Of a stretch of 64,000 bases of DNA, positions 40,440 through 51,065 are shown in pieces. The stretch spans positions 62,001-126,000 of the forward strand of contig NZ_JACEHE010000015.1 in the NCBI RefSeq assembly GCF_013778455.1, given 5' to 3'. The notes beneath the pieces are model-generated. The model ran no database searches. It was not told where the DNA came from and was given only the letters and a program-made list of their open reading frames with translations. The position numbers and the translations under genes were made by a program. Origin of the DNA: Streptomyces himalayensis subsp. himalayensis (GTDB lineage: Bacteria; Actinomycetota; Actinomycetes; Streptomycetales; Streptomycetaceae). Position 1 is the first letter of the stretch; the number at the start of each line of letters is the position of its first letter.

Positions 40440-40512
40440 CGGCTCGGACCGGCCGGGAGCTGACGGCCAGGAGTCCCGGCCGGGGGCACCCGGAACTGGC
40501 GGCACTGGCGGC

Positions 40513-42582
40513 TCAGACGCCCGCCTCGACGCCGTGCGGCCGCTTCTGGACCGGTCCGTCGTGCGGCCGTTCCGCATCGCTGCCGCACAGCTCCCTGTTG
40601 AGTTCCCGGACGAGTTGGGCGAGGTCGGTGGGGCGGTCGCGGGTCCACCAGTCGCCGAGCAGCTCGGCGAGGGACTCCTCGCGGGCCTGCGCCAGTTTCT
40701 CGGCGACCCGGTTCCCCTGTTCCGTCAGGTGGAGCGTCAGACCCTCGCGTACGGCGAGGTGCCGCTCCTCGATCTGGCGGGCCGCGGCCGTGATGATGTT
40801 CAGCGGCACGGCGCTGTGTTCGGCGAGCACGCCCGGCTCGGCGGAGCCGTAGCGGTTGATGCGCAGCAGCAGCCAACTCGCCGCGGGCAGCAGGTCGTAG
40901 CCGGCCTTCGCGGTGATCTTCTCGTAGATCTCGCGGCGTCCTTCGCGCGTGCCGAGCACGGACAGGGCGCGCGCCACCTCGTCGTACGACGACCGTTCGA
41001 CGGGGTTGCTGGCGAGGGTCTCGGTCGTGTCGGGCGCCGTCACCGAGCCGCGCAGCTTGTCCTCGTGCAGGAACCAGGACAGTACGAAGGCGACCAGGGC
41101 GACCGGCGCCGCGTAGAGGAAGACGTCCGTGATCGACGACGCGTACGCCTGCAGGGCGGCGGGCCGGAGCGCGGCAGGGAGCTGCTCGATGCCGCGGGCG
41201 TCGGCCTCGAGCGTCTCCGGGGTGATGCCGGGCGGCAGCTGGCGGCCGGCGAACGCGCTCGTCAGCTTGTCGCCGAGCCGGTTCGCGAAGATCGTGCCGA
41301 AGATGGCGACACCGAACGCGGCGCCGATGGAGCGGAAGAAGGTGGCCCCTGACGTCGCGACGCCCAGGTCCTCGTACGACACCGCGTTCTGCACGATGAG
41401 CACCAGCACCTGCATGACCAGGCCGAGTCCGCAGCCGAACACGAAGAAGAACGCGCTGATCTCGCCCGTACCGCTGTTCTCGTCGAGCTGGTGCAGCAGA
41501 AGGAGTCCGAGCGTCGTGATGCCCGTGCCGGCGACCGGGAAGACCTTCCAGCGTCCGGTGCGGCTGACGATCTGGCCGGACGCCGTGGAGGCCAGCAGCA
41601 GGCCGGCCACCATGGGCAGCATGTACAGGCCCGACAGGGTCGGCGAGATGCCGTGCACGATCTGCAGGAACGTCGGCAGATAGACCATCGCCCCGAACAT
41701 CGCGAACCCGACGACGAAGCTGATCACCGCGGACAGCGTGAACGTCCTGATCCGGAACAGCTTCAGCGGAAGCACCGGCTCGGCGGCCCTGCGCTCCACG
41801 GCCACGAAAGCGACGGCCAGCACGACGCCCAGCACGGCAAGACCGATGATCTGCGCCGAGCCCCAGGCCCACGTGGTGCCGCCGAGCGAGGCGACCAGCA
41901 CCAGGCAGGTGGCGACGGAGGCGATGAGGAACGTGCCCAGGTAGTCGATGGTGTGCGGGGTGGCGCGCCGCGGGATGTGCAGCGCGGCAGCGATCACGAG
42001 CAGCGCCACGATCCCGACCGGCAGATTGACGTAGAACACCCAGCGCCAGCTCAGGTGCTCCGTCAACAGCCCGCCGAGCAGCGGCCCCAGTACGCTCGTC
42101 GCGCCGAAGACCGCGCCGAACAGCCCCTGGTAACGGCCGCGGTCCCGTGGCGGCACGATGTCGCCCACGATCGCCATCGACAGCACGATCAGCCCGCCGC
42201 CACCGAGCCCCTGCAGCGCGCGGAACCCGATGAGCTCCGGCATGTTCTGCGCCATGCCGCACAGCGCCGAGCCGATCAGGAAGATCACGATGGCCGCCTG
42301 GAACAGCTTCTTGCGGCCGTACTGGTCGCCGAGCTTGCCCCAGAGCGGGGTCGCTGCCGTCGAGGCGAGCAGATAGGCGGTGACGACCCACGAGAGGTGC
42401 TCCATGCCACCGAGATCGCTGACGATGGTCGGCAGCGCCGTCGAGACGATGGTCTGGTCGAGCGCGGCGAGCAGCATGCCGAGCAGCAACGCGCCGATCG
42501 AGGCGAGCACCCCGCCCTGGACATGGCCTTCCTGGCCTATGCCATGCCCGGCGGGGTGTGTGTCGCTCACGTCCTGGGACAT
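40513..42582 (-). CDS. MFS (DHA2) transporter with C-terminal winged-helix domain
   Basis: A 689-residue protein. Residues ~20-520 are a 14-TM DHA2 antiporter (LLAALDQTIVSTALPTIVSDL, GKLGDQYGRKKLF, LFGAVFGATSVLGPLLGG). After it comes ~150 soluble residues that look like a MarR-type winged helix (YDLLPAASWLLLRINRYGSAEPGVLAE, HLAVREGLTLHLTEQGNRVAEKLAQARE). A DNA-binding-like tail on an exporter is unusual outside actinobacteria and could sense substrate or bind another regulator. AGGAGGTGTCC precedes the ATG at 42582. Divergent from the peptidoglycan-binding protein gene. Confidence 0.85.
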   Translation of the reverse strand: MSQDVSDTHPAGHGIGQEGHVQGGVLASIGALLLGMLLAALDQTIVSTALPTIVSDLGGMEHLSWVVTAYLLASTAATPLWGKLGDQYGRKKLFQAAIVIFLIGSALCGMAQNMPELIGFRALQGLGGGGLIVLSMAIVGDIVPPRDRGRYQGLFGAVFGATSVLGPLLGGLLTEHLSWRWVFYVNLPVGIVALLVIAAALHIPRRATPHTIDYLGTFLIASVATCLVLVASLGGTTWAWGSAQIIGLAVLGVVLAVAFVAVERRAAEPVLPLKLFRIRTFTLSAVISFVVGFAMFGAMVYLPTFLQIVHGISPTLSGLYMLPMVAGLLLASTASGQIVSRTGRWKVFPVAGTGITTLGLLLLHQLDENSGTGEISAFFFVFGCGLGLVMQVLVLIVQNAVSYEDLGVATSGATFFRSIGAAFGVAIFGTIFANRLGDKLTSAFAGRQLPPGITPETLEADARGIEQLPAALRPAALQAYASSITDVFLYAAPVALVAFVLSWFLHEDKLRGSVTAPDTTETLASNPVERSSYDEVARALSVLGTREGRREIYEKITAKAGYDLLPAASWLLLRINRYGSAEPGVLAEHSAVPLNIITAAARQIEERHLAVREGLTLHLTEQGNRVAEKLAQAREESLAELLGDWWTRDRPTDLAQLVRELNRELCGSDAERPHDGPVQKRPHGVEAGV

Positions 42583-42726
42583 GGACACCTCCTGGTGGCC
42601 TGGGGCCTGTTCCTCTCCATCGTGGTCGGTGTCACCCGTTATGGCCTGTTGAGTCCTCCTGAGCGCCTGCGCCGCCCTCCACGGGATCTGCATAATCGCT
42701 GGAGCTCATAGGGAGGGGTCCGGACG

Positions 42727-43902
42727 GTGAGCACGAGCGGACAGCAGTGTCCTGAATGCGGCATGGCACGAGACGAGGAAGGGGCAGCCGCCTGCACATG
42801 CGCCGAGCGGTCGGCGGACGCCGTACGGGAGGCCAGGTCCGCCGACGTGGCTGCAGCGGAGGACTTCCATCCCCTGCGCATCCGCCCCTACGTCTCGCTT
42901 TCGGGCCACGACGCCCGTCGGGACTCCGGGCCCGTCGCCTCGCCGGCCTCTGGGTCTGCCGGCCCTTCGGGCGCCGCGCCAGGGGTGGGCACGACGCTCC
43001 AGCCGGGTGCAGCGGGTGGGGCGCCGAGTCCGGCGGATGTGGATCTGTTCGCGGCGGCGGAGGTGTTCGCGGAGTACCCGGCCGACGAGTCGTCCGGCCA
43101 CCCGAGAGGTTCGATCGGTGACAGGCCGCCCGTGCCCGGAGAGCCTGCCGCGCTCTCGGCCGGACAGTCGGCGGCGCTGTCGGGCGGGCAGTCGGCCGCA
43201 CTGTTGGGCGGGCCTGCAGCCGGGCAGTCGGGCCGGGCGTCTGCCGCGGCTGCCGGACCGTATGAGGATGAGCCGTACGGCGAACCGCTCGGCAGACCCC
43301 GGACGCGTCGGCGTCTCGCACTGGTCGGCGCGGCGGGGTCGGTGGTCGCAGTGCTGGCCACCGGCGCCGTCGTGAGCGGCCTGTTCTCCTACGAGAAGCC
43401 GGACCGGGGCAGTGCCCTCCCGGACGACACCCGCATGAGCGTGCCCGATGCCGTCGACCCGGCGCCGACGTCGCGCACCGCGTCCGAGTCCGTACCCGGG
43501 TCCGCCTCGGCGTCGGCGGACCCGTCCCCGGCTCGCTCCTCGTCTCCGGACTCGTCGCCGTCTCCGTCGAAGAACGGCAGTACGTCATCGTCGTCCCGGT
43601 CGGCGGCGGGCGCGACGGCGGCACCGTCGGCGACCAGCGCGACGGCCACGGCCAGCTCGACGCCCACGGATCGGGACGGGGGCTCGCAGGTGTTGCGGCG
43701 CGGCGACGAGGGGCCGGAGGTCGTGGAACTGCAGCAGCGCCTGCAGCAGTTGAGGCTGTACGTGGGGGATGCGGACGGGGAGTACGACTGGCCGGTCGAG
43801 GACGCGGTGAGCCGCTACCAGAGGGCGCGCGGGATCCGCGAGAACGGGACGTATGGGCCGCAGACGCGGCGAAGCCTGGAAAGCGAGACGTCGGAGCCGT
43901 AG
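42727..43902 (+). CDS. peptidoglycan-binding-domain membrane protein with zinc-ribbon-like N-terminus
   Basis: A 391-residue protein. It opens with a zinc-ribbon-like CPECG...CTC (Cys8, Cys11, Cys23, Cys25), then a disordered Ala/Ser/Gly-rich region with short tandem SAALSGGQ units (~residues 140-165), one membrane helix (~residues 198-217), a long Ser/Pro/Thr-rich wall-spanning linker, and a PG_binding_1 domain (QVLRRGDEGPEVVELQQRL, DGEYDWPVEDAVSRYQR, YGPQTRRSLE). The outside domain would bind peptidoglycan. GTG start with weak ribosome site (AGGGGTCCGG). The stop codon lies inside the terminator stem. Confidence 0.83.
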   Translation: MSTSGQQCPECGMARDEEGAAACTCAERSADAVREARSADVAAAEDFHPLRIRPYVSLSGHDARRDSGPVASPASGSAGPSGAAPGVGTTLQPGAAGGAPSPADVDLFAAAEVFAEYPADESSGHPRGSIGDRPPVPGEPAALSAGQSAALSGGQSAALLGGPAAGQSGRASAAAAGPYEDEPYGEPLGRPRTRRRLALVGAAGSVVAVLATGAVVSGLFSYEKPDRGSALPDDTRMSVPDAVDPAPTSRTASESVPGSASASADPSPARSSSPDSSPSPSKNGSTSSSSRSAAGATAAPSATSATATASSTPTDRDGGSQVLRRGDEGPEVVELQQRLQQLRLYVGDADGEYDWPVEDAVSRYQRARGIRENGTYGPQTRRSLESETSEP

Positions 43903-43938
43903 GGGAACCCGACGGCTCCGGGTTCCCCTACGGCTCCG
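43892..43938. terminator. 19-bp hairpin terminator containing the stop codon
   Basis: CGGAGCCGTAGGGGAACCC pairs perfectly with 43920-43938; the loop is 9 bases. It starts 8 bases before the stop codon ends. Confidence 0.85.
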
Positions 43939-44009
43939 AAGCCACCAGCACGTCCCCTCAGGTGGCGTGGCGCCCGCAGGCCGGTGGGGGTACGCGTCGC
44001 GGGGGCACC

Positions 44010-44095
44010 CCGTTGGCCCGGTGTGGGCAAGCGTTCCGCCGGGGGTTCCCCAGGCCCTCAAGGCACTGGGGGAGGAACGGGTGGGCACAACCCAC
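44010..44095. repeat. dispersed palindromic repeat, copy 2
   Basis: Core CCCAGGCCCTCAAGGCAC then GGGGGAGGAACG and GCACAACC matches the element at 30320-30405; the flanks GTGTGGGCAAGCGTTCC and GGAACGGGTGGGCAC can pair imperfectly. Confidence 0.6.
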
Positions 44096-44213
44096 GACGT
44101 ACGGCAACGTGCGGTGTTACCTGCGCCCGTAGGACAGGGCCGCCCCCGGGGCGTACGGCACCGCACGGTGACACGCGGCCCGGCACGGGCCGCCGGACGG
44201 CGGCCCGGCGCCG

Positions 44214-44879
44214 TCACCCCACCCGCACCCGCACAACCCTGTCGGCCCCACCCTCGACCCGCACCCCGGACAGATCCGCAACATGCACCGTCGGCCCGTA
44301 CTGGGCCGCCCGAGGGCCGACCCCCACAACCCGCATCCCCGCGGAGCGCCCCGCCAGGATCCCCGCCTCGGAGTCCTCGAAGACCAGGCAGTCGGCGGGG
44401 TCGACCCCCAGCTCGGCGGCGGCCTTCAGGAACCCTTCGGGATCCGGCTTGCTGGCGCCGACGGACTCGGCGGTGATCCGGACCGGCGGCAGCGGCAGCC
44501 CCGCCGCAGCCATACGCGCCGTGGACAGGGCGACATCCGCCGACGTCACGAGCGCGTGCGCCAACCCGGCAAGGGAGGCGAGGAAGTCGCCGGCCCCGGC
44601 GATCTCCACGACGCCCTCGACGTCGGCGGTCTCCTCGGCCAGGACACGGGCGTTGTCCGCGTAGTTCTCCTCCATGGGCCGGTCCGGCAGCAGCAGCGCC
44701 ATGGACGCGTACCCCTGTCGCCCGTGGACGATCTTGATGACCTCGTCGAAGTCCAGCCCGTGCCCGTCCGCCCAGCGCCGCCAGCAGCGCTCGACCACCG
44801 CGTCCGAGTTGACGAGGGTGCCGTCCATGTCCAGGAGGAGTGCACGTGCGGTCAGAACGGTGGTGGGGTGCGCCGTCAT
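44214..44879 (-). CDS. HAD-family hydrolase (phosphatase)
   Basis: A 221-residue subfamily IA HAD protein. Motif I is LLDMDGTLVNSD (nucleophile and acid Asp), motif II ALVTSADVAL, motif III the Lys in GASKPDPEGFLKAA, motif IV VFEDSEAGILAG. The cap is inserted after motif I, as in beta-phosphoglucomutase and sugar-phosphate phosphatases (DOG/GPP type). Substrate not determinable. Single gene; the ATG at 44879 has TGGAGC upstream. Confidence 0.88.
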   Translation of the reverse strand: MTAHPTTVLTARALLLDMDGTLVNSDAVVERCWRRWADGHGLDFDEVIKIVHGRQGYASMALLLPDRPMEENYADNARVLAEETADVEGVVEIAGAGDFLASLAGLAHALVTSADVALSTARMAAAGLPLPPVRITAESVGASKPDPEGFLKAAAELGVDPADCLVFEDSEAGILAGRSAGMRVVGVGPRAAQYGPTVHVADLSGVRVEGGADRVVRVRVG

Positions 44880-44998
44880 CGGCAGAGCTCCAGGGGAGAG
44901 GGGGTTCCGGACAGGTCCGGGAGGTCAAGCGGCTCCGCCCGCCGGTCAGGGTGAACGGGCGAAGCCACTTTGTTCCTCCACGATACAAAACGAATCCG

Positions 44999-45583
44999 TC
45001 AGGGCGCCACCGCCTCGTACAGACTCCACACGCCGAGCCCCAGCATCAGCAGGGCCGCGATCTTGGTGATGAGCGCCAGCGGCACCCGCTTCATGAGGGC
45101 CCGGCCGCCGAGGATGCCGAGGCCGGCCACGGACCACAGCGCCAGCACGGCACCGAGTCCGACGGAGAGCGGGTCGTCGTAGCGGGCGGCGAGGTTGGCC
45201 GTCATGATCTGCGTCAGATCACCGAACTCCGCGACCAGGATGAGCATGAAGCCCGCGCCCGAGACCTTCCAGAAGCCCTGGTTCTCCGGCTTGCGGATCT
45301 CCTCGCCCTCGTCCCCGCCCTTCTGCAGGAGCAGCATGGCGGCGCCGCCGAGGAACAGCACACCGGTGAGGGCATGGAGGATCCGGTCCGGCAGCAGGGT
45401 CAGGACACTGCCCGCCGCGACGGCCAGCGTGACGTGGACGACGAAGGCGGCGGCGACACCGGCGAAGACGTACGACGCGCGGTAGCGCGTGCCGAGGACG
45501 AGCCCGGCCAGCGCGGTCTTGTCCGGCAGTTCGGCAAGGAAGACGACGCCGAAGACAAGCGCCATCACACTGATGCTGATCAA
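44999..45583 (-). CDS. GDT1/TMEM165 (UPF0016) cation transporter, predicted Mn2+ exporter
   Basis: A 194-residue membrane protein with six TM segments in two repeats. Each carries the family motif E-x-G/P-D-K/x-T: FLAELPDKTALAGL (residues ~16-29) and VAEFGDLTQIMTANLAARY (~118-136). These acidic motifs line the Ca2+/Mn2+-H+ exchange path. A yybP-ykoY manganese riboswitch lies in its leader, which makes Mn2+ export the likely function. In the second motif the Lys is replaced by Leu. Divergent from the secreted nuclease gene. Confidence 0.9.
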   Translation of the reverse strand: MISISVMALVFGVVFLAELPDKTALAGLVLGTRYRASYVFAGVAAAFVVHVTLAVAAGSVLTLLPDRILHALTGVLFLGGAAMLLLQKGGDEGEEIRKPENQGFWKVSGAGFMLILVAEFGDLTQIMTANLAARYDDPLSVGLGAVLALWSVAGLGILGGRALMKRVPLALITKIAALLMLGLGVWSLYEAVAP

Positions 45584-45684
45584 GATTCCTCAATCGGTCG
45601 GGGCCGCCCGCCGAGAGGTTGCTCACATGCGACACCTCGGCACGGCAGCGCACATGGACGCACACGGATGTGTGCACGAGCACT

Positions 45685-45792
45685 GCTTGCCGAAGGTCTC
45701 GCCGGCCGGCCACAAGGCCTGCCTCCGGGCGCCGGCTCAGACGAGCTGAGCAGTATGTCGACGGTCCGGCATCGGGCTACTCCCCTTCTGCG
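45685..45792 (-). promoter_or_regulatory. yybP-ykoY manganese riboswitch
   Basis: On the minus strand GAAGGGGAGTAGCCC (45788-45774) is followed by GTCGACATACTG and, ~60 bases on, by GGCGAGACCTTCGGC (45706-45692). These are the conserved strands around the Mn2+ site in this riboswitch class. It ends ~100 bases before the GDT1-like start codon. Confidence 0.88.
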
Positions 45793-45992
45793 CCGTCCAT
45801 CGTACGGGACGTCGAGGCATCGGGTGCATGGGCCATTGGTCCCGAGGTGACGGCAACGGGAACGACACACCTCTTGTTGTGTCATGTTCGCGTCACTATT
45901 TTCTAACCTGGCGCGCATCCGTTCGAAACCTGGCGCCGCCACCCTGAACGCGCTCTGCACGGTCAACAGCCCCCCACTACAAGGGAGTTCGC

Positions 45993-46637
45993 ATGCCCAA
46001 GATCTACGCGCGTCGACGACTCAGCATACTCGCCGGACTCACCGGGCTGATAGCCATGACCGGACTTTTCAACGGTCCGGCAGCCTCGGCCGCCCTCCCC
46101 ACCCCTGTGAGCGCCACCACAGCCCGCACCTACCTCGCCTCTCTCACCGTCGCGACCGAGGACCGCACCGGTTACAACCGCGACCTCTTCCCGCACTGGA
46201 TCACGCAGTCGGGGACCTGCAACACCCGTGAGGTCGTCCTCAAGCGCGACGGCACGAACGTCGTGCAGGACTCCAGCTGCGCCGCGACCAGCGGCAGTTG
46301 GTACTCCGTCTATGAGGGCGCGACCTGGTACGCCGCGTCCGACGTGGACATCGACCACCTCGTCCCGCTCGCCGAGGCCTGGGACTCCGGCGCCGACAGC
46401 TGGACCACGTCCCGCCGCCAGGCCTTCGCCAACGACCTGACCCGTCCTCAGCTCATCGCCGTCACGGACAACGTCAACCAGTCGAAGGGCGACCAGGACC
46501 CGGCCACCTGGATGCCGTCCCGCACCTCGTACCACTGCACCTACGCCCGCGCCTGGGTCCAGGTGAAGTACTACTACGGCCTCTCTGTGGACTCCGCGGA
46601 GAAGAGCGCACTGCAGAGCACCCTGAACGGCTGCTGA
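45993..46637 (+). CDS. secreted HNH (DUF1524) nuclease
   Basis: A 214-residue secreted protein: signal peptide of ~33 residues (GLIAMTGLFNGPAASA), then a DUF1524/HNH-type nuclease domain with DVDIDHLVPLAEAWDSGA (catalytic His), LIAVTDNVNQSKGDQDPATW (Asn, Lys, metal site) and paired cysteines (CNTREV, SSCAATS, YHCTYARAW, LNGC) likely in disulfides. It may degrade extracellular DNA. AAGGGAG precedes the ATG. Its 3' end is followed by tandem copies of a 32-base unit. Confidence 0.88.
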   Translation: MPKIYARRRLSILAGLTGLIAMTGLFNGPAASAALPTPVSATTARTYLASLTVATEDRTGYNRDLFPHWITQSGTCNTREVVLKRDGTNVVQDSSCAATSGSWYSVYEGATWYAASDVDIDHLVPLAEAWDSGADSWTTSRRQAFANDLTRPQLIAVTDNVNQSKGDQDPATWMPSRTSYHCTYARAWVQVKYYYGLSVDSAEKSALQSTLNGC

Positions 46638-46638
46638 A

Positions 46639-46734
46639 CCGTTCGTTCTCAGTGGCCGCTGAACCGATCACCGTTCGTTCTCAGCGGCCGCTGAACCGAT
46701 CACCGTTCGTCCTCAGCGGCTGCTGAATCGATCA
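46639..46734. repeat. 32-bp tandem repeat, three copies
   Basis: CCGTTCGTTCTCAGYGGCCG followed by CTGAACCGATCA occurs three times (46639, 46671, 46703) with 1-4 changes and a partial fourth copy. It begins one base after the nuclease stop codon. Confidence 0.85.
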
Positions 46735-46833
46735 CCCTGAGCGGCCGCAGATCGTCGGCCGCCGTTTACCGGAACCTCCCCGCCGGCCTCCGTCGTTCCG
46801 TACCGTACGGGGCGACGGAGGAGGGTGATCACC

Positions 46834-48489
<1,656 letters not shown>

Positions 48490-48708
48490 CGCCCGAGTTG
48501 AGTGCGATGACTGCGATGCTGCGTGTTGCCCGTGACACGGCCCACACCGAGGGCCGGGCATCCGCCAATCGGTAGGGCTGTCCCCGGTTCCGACGGCATG
48601 ATGAGCCGGACCGTCCGCTTCCGGCGGACCTCGTACGACAGCAGCCACCACATCAGAAGCAGCACAGCCGCAACACAAGCAGCCGCACATGCTCCGGGAG
48701 CCACGCTT

Positions 48709-51018
48709 TTGACCGCCGCGACCCCCCACCCCTCAGGACCTCCCGACGGCCCCGGTCCCCGGCAGACCCGCGCGGCCGTCGCCCTTGTCGGGGCGGGACC
48801 GCGCGGCACGAGTGTGCTGGAGCGCCTCTGCGCCTCCGCGCCCGAGCTGCTGTCGCCGAGAACGCAGTTGACGGTCCACGTCATCGACCCGTCACCGCCC
48901 GGCGCCGGCCGCGTCTGGCGGACCGCACAGCCGTCCGAACTGCTGATGAACACGGTCGCTTCGCAGGTGACGCTGTTCACCGACGACAGCGTGGACTGCT
49001 CCGGGCCCGTGCGACCGGGCCCGAGCCTGTACGAGTGGGCCGCCGAGCGCGACGGCCGGGGGGACCGGGGCGACGCTCGGGGCGGCGACGGCGAGAGCGG
49101 CGGCGGCAGCGGCGAGAGCGGGGGCGGCAGCGGCTGCAAGGGGGGCAGCGAGGACAAGGGAGGCAGCGGCTCGGCGTACGGCCTCCGACCGGACGACTAT
49201 CCGACGCGCGCCTACTACGGGCGCTACCTGGAATGGGTCTTCGGCGAGGTGGTGCGCGGCGCGCCGCCCGCGGTGCGGGTCGAGGTGCACACGGCGCGCG
49301 CGGTCAAGCTCGACGACGAACCGGACGGCCGCCAGCGCCTCGTACTCGACAGCGGCGTCGAGCTGCGTGGCCTCTCTGCCGTCGTGCTGGCCCAGGGTCA
49401 TCTGCCGGTCGTCGGCGGCCCGGCCCAGGAGCGGCTCGCGGAGCACGCGCGGCGGCACGACCTGCGCCACTTCCCGCCCGCCAACCCCGCCGACCTGGAC
49501 CTGTCGGCCGTCGCCCCGGGCGAACCGGTTCTGCTGCGGGGCCTGGGCCTCAACTTCTTCGATCACATGGCCTTGTTGACCGAAGGCCGCGGCGGCCGCT
49601 ACGTGCCCGGCAACCGCGGGCTGCGCTATCTGCCGTCCGGCAGCGAGCCGCGGCTGTACGCGGGGTCACGGCGCGGCGTCCCGTACCAGGCCCGCGGCGA
49701 CAACGCCAAGGGCCCCTACGGTCGGCACCAGCCGGCCGTCCTGACGCCCGAGGCGATAGCGGGCTTCCGTAAGCGTGCGGACTCCGGCGATCCGCCGGAC
49801 TTCCTGACGGAGATATGGCCGCTGGTCGCCAAGGAAGTGGAGACGGTCTACTACGAGGCGCTGCTGGCGCGGAGACCGGGTCGGCGGGACGCGGACGCGG
49901 ACGCGGACAGGGGCGGGACGCGAGGGGACTCCACGGGCGAGGGGCCGGGAAACTCTGCGGGCGTGACGCCGGGATGCCCGCCCGGCCGGACACCAGGGCA
50001 CTCCCCCGCCCGGACCCCGGGACACTCCCCCGCCCGGACCCCGGGAGGCTCCCCCGCCCGGACCCCGGGACGCTCCCCCGCCCGGACGCCGGAAGACTTC
50101 CGCGATCGATTTCTCGCCACCGCGCACCGGGGTCCTCAAGAGGCCCTCGTGCTCGATGAGTTCGGGATCGCGGCGGCCGACCGCTGGTCGTGGGACAGGA
50201 TCTCGCGCCCGTACGGGGATCGTTCGTTCTCGGGCCCCGGCGACTTCCGCGACTGGCTGCTGGCGTATCTGCGCGAGGACGCGGCGCAGGCGGCGCTCGG
50301 GAATGTCGCCGGCCCGGTGAAGGCGGCCCTCGACGTGCTGCGCGACCTCCGCAACGAACTGCGTCAGATCGTCGACCACGGCGGCCTCGCCGGCGCCTCC
50401 CGCCGCGACCACCTCGACCGCTGGTACACCCCGCTCAACGCCTTCCTGTCGATCGGCCCGCCCCGGCGGCGCATCGAGGAGATGGCGGCACTGATCGAGG
50501 CGGGCGTGCTGGAGGTGCTGGGCCCGCGCCTGGAGGTGCGCCCGGTGGACGGTGCCTTCGCCGCACACTCCCCCGATGTGCCCGGCTCCGCCGTCCGCGT
50601 CACGACGCTCGTCGAGGCGCGGCTACCGGAACCGGACCTGCGACGTACGGCCGACGACCTGCTCGCAGGCCTGCTGAAGACGGGCCAGTGCCGGCCGCAT
50701 TCCGTCGGCCGTTACGAAACCGGGGGGCTGGACGTAACACCGCGCCCCTACCGTCTGATCGACCGGCAGGGCCGGCCACACCCCAGACGGTTCGCCTTCG
50801 GGGTGACCACCGAAGGGGTGCACTGGGTGACCGCGGCCGGGGCCAGGCCGGGTGTGGACTCGGTCACGCTGTCGGACGCCGACGCCGTGGCCCGCGAGGT
50901 GCTTCGCACAGCGCCCGGCCTGCGCGGCGACGCGGAACCGGAAGCGAAAGCGGAGTTGCCTTCGCAGCGGACCGGTGGCCGAATGTTGAACTTGCAACCA
51001 TCAGCAAGGCACGCCTAA
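48709..51018 (+). CDS. FAD/NAD(P)-binding oxidoreductase with repeat insertions
   Basis: A ~769-residue protein with a dinucleotide fold (VALVGAGPRGTSVLERL), NTVASQVTLFTD, LRGLGLNFFDHMALLTEGRGG and GVHWVTAAG near the C-terminus. This matches the FAD-NAD(P)-binding (PF13454) group, relatives of ornithine/lysine monooxygenases. Two low-complexity inserts occur: a Gly/Ser/Lys run (~residues 115-145) and 24-base tandem repeats (RTPGHSPA, ~residues 425-460). The TTG at 48709 has CGGGAG at a good distance; ATG at 48598 gives a longer, poorly supported N-terminus. The 3' end overlaps a possible iron box for the next gene. Confidence 0.75.
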   Translation: MTAATPHPSGPPDGPGPRQTRAAVALVGAGPRGTSVLERLCASAPELLSPRTQLTVHVIDPSPPGAGRVWRTAQPSELLMNTVASQVTLFTDDSVDCSGPVRPGPSLYEWAAERDGRGDRGDARGGDGESGGGSGESGGGSGCKGGSEDKGGSGSAYGLRPDDYPTRAYYGRYLEWVFGEVVRGAPPAVRVEVHTARAVKLDDEPDGRQRLVLDSGVELRGLSAVVLAQGHLPVVGGPAQERLAEHARRHDLRHFPPANPADLDLSAVAPGEPVLLRGLGLNFFDHMALLTEGRGGRYVPGNRGLRYLPSGSEPRLYAGSRRGVPYQARGDNAKGPYGRHQPAVLTPEAIAGFRKRADSGDPPDFLTEIWPLVAKEVETVYYEALLARRPGRRDADADADRGGTRGDSTGEGPGNSAGVTPGCPPGRTPGHSPARTPGHSPARTPGGSPARTPGRSPARTPEDFRDRFLATAHRGPQEALVLDEFGIAAADRWSWDRISRPYGDRSFSGPGDFRDWLLAYLREDAAQAALGNVAGPVKAALDVLRDLRNELRQIVDHGGLAGASRRDHLDRWYTPLNAFLSIGPPRRRIEEMAALIEAGVLEVLGPRLEVRPVDGAFAAHSPDVPGSAVRVTTLVEARLPEPDLRRTADDLLAGLLKTGQCRPHSVGRYETGGLDVTPRPYRLIDRQGRPHPRRFAFGVTTEGVHWVTAAGARPGVDSVTLSDADAVAREVLRTAPGLRGDAEPEAKAELPSQRTGGRMLNLQPSARHA
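49987..50090 (+). repeat. 24-bp in-frame tandem repeat (RTPGHSPA)
   Basis: Four full copies plus a partial of CGGACCCCGGGACACTCCCC and CGCC encode repeated R-T-P-G-x-S-P-A within the FAD protein. Confidence 0.85.
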
Positions 51019-51022
51019 CCTG
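51004..51022 (-). promoter_or_regulatory. possible iron box (DmdR/IdeR type)
   Basis: The minus-strand sequence CAGGTTAGGCGTGCCTTGC shares 13 of 19 positions, and the whole AGGTTAGGC half, with the iron box TTAGGTTAGGCTAACCTAA. It lies 44 bases before the DoxX gene. Confidence 0.45.
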
Positions 51023-51065
51023 TTATCTCGCTCGGTTCGTCCCCAACCGAAGGAGACCGCCCACC

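Noticed and set aside
46436..46452. another box B copy, CTGACCCGTCCTCAG
   Set aside because: Outer arms fit but the inner bases do not pair, and it lies inside the nuclease coding sequence.
46639..46734. CRISPR-like array
   Set aside because: The units are contiguous with no spacers and no cas genes are near.
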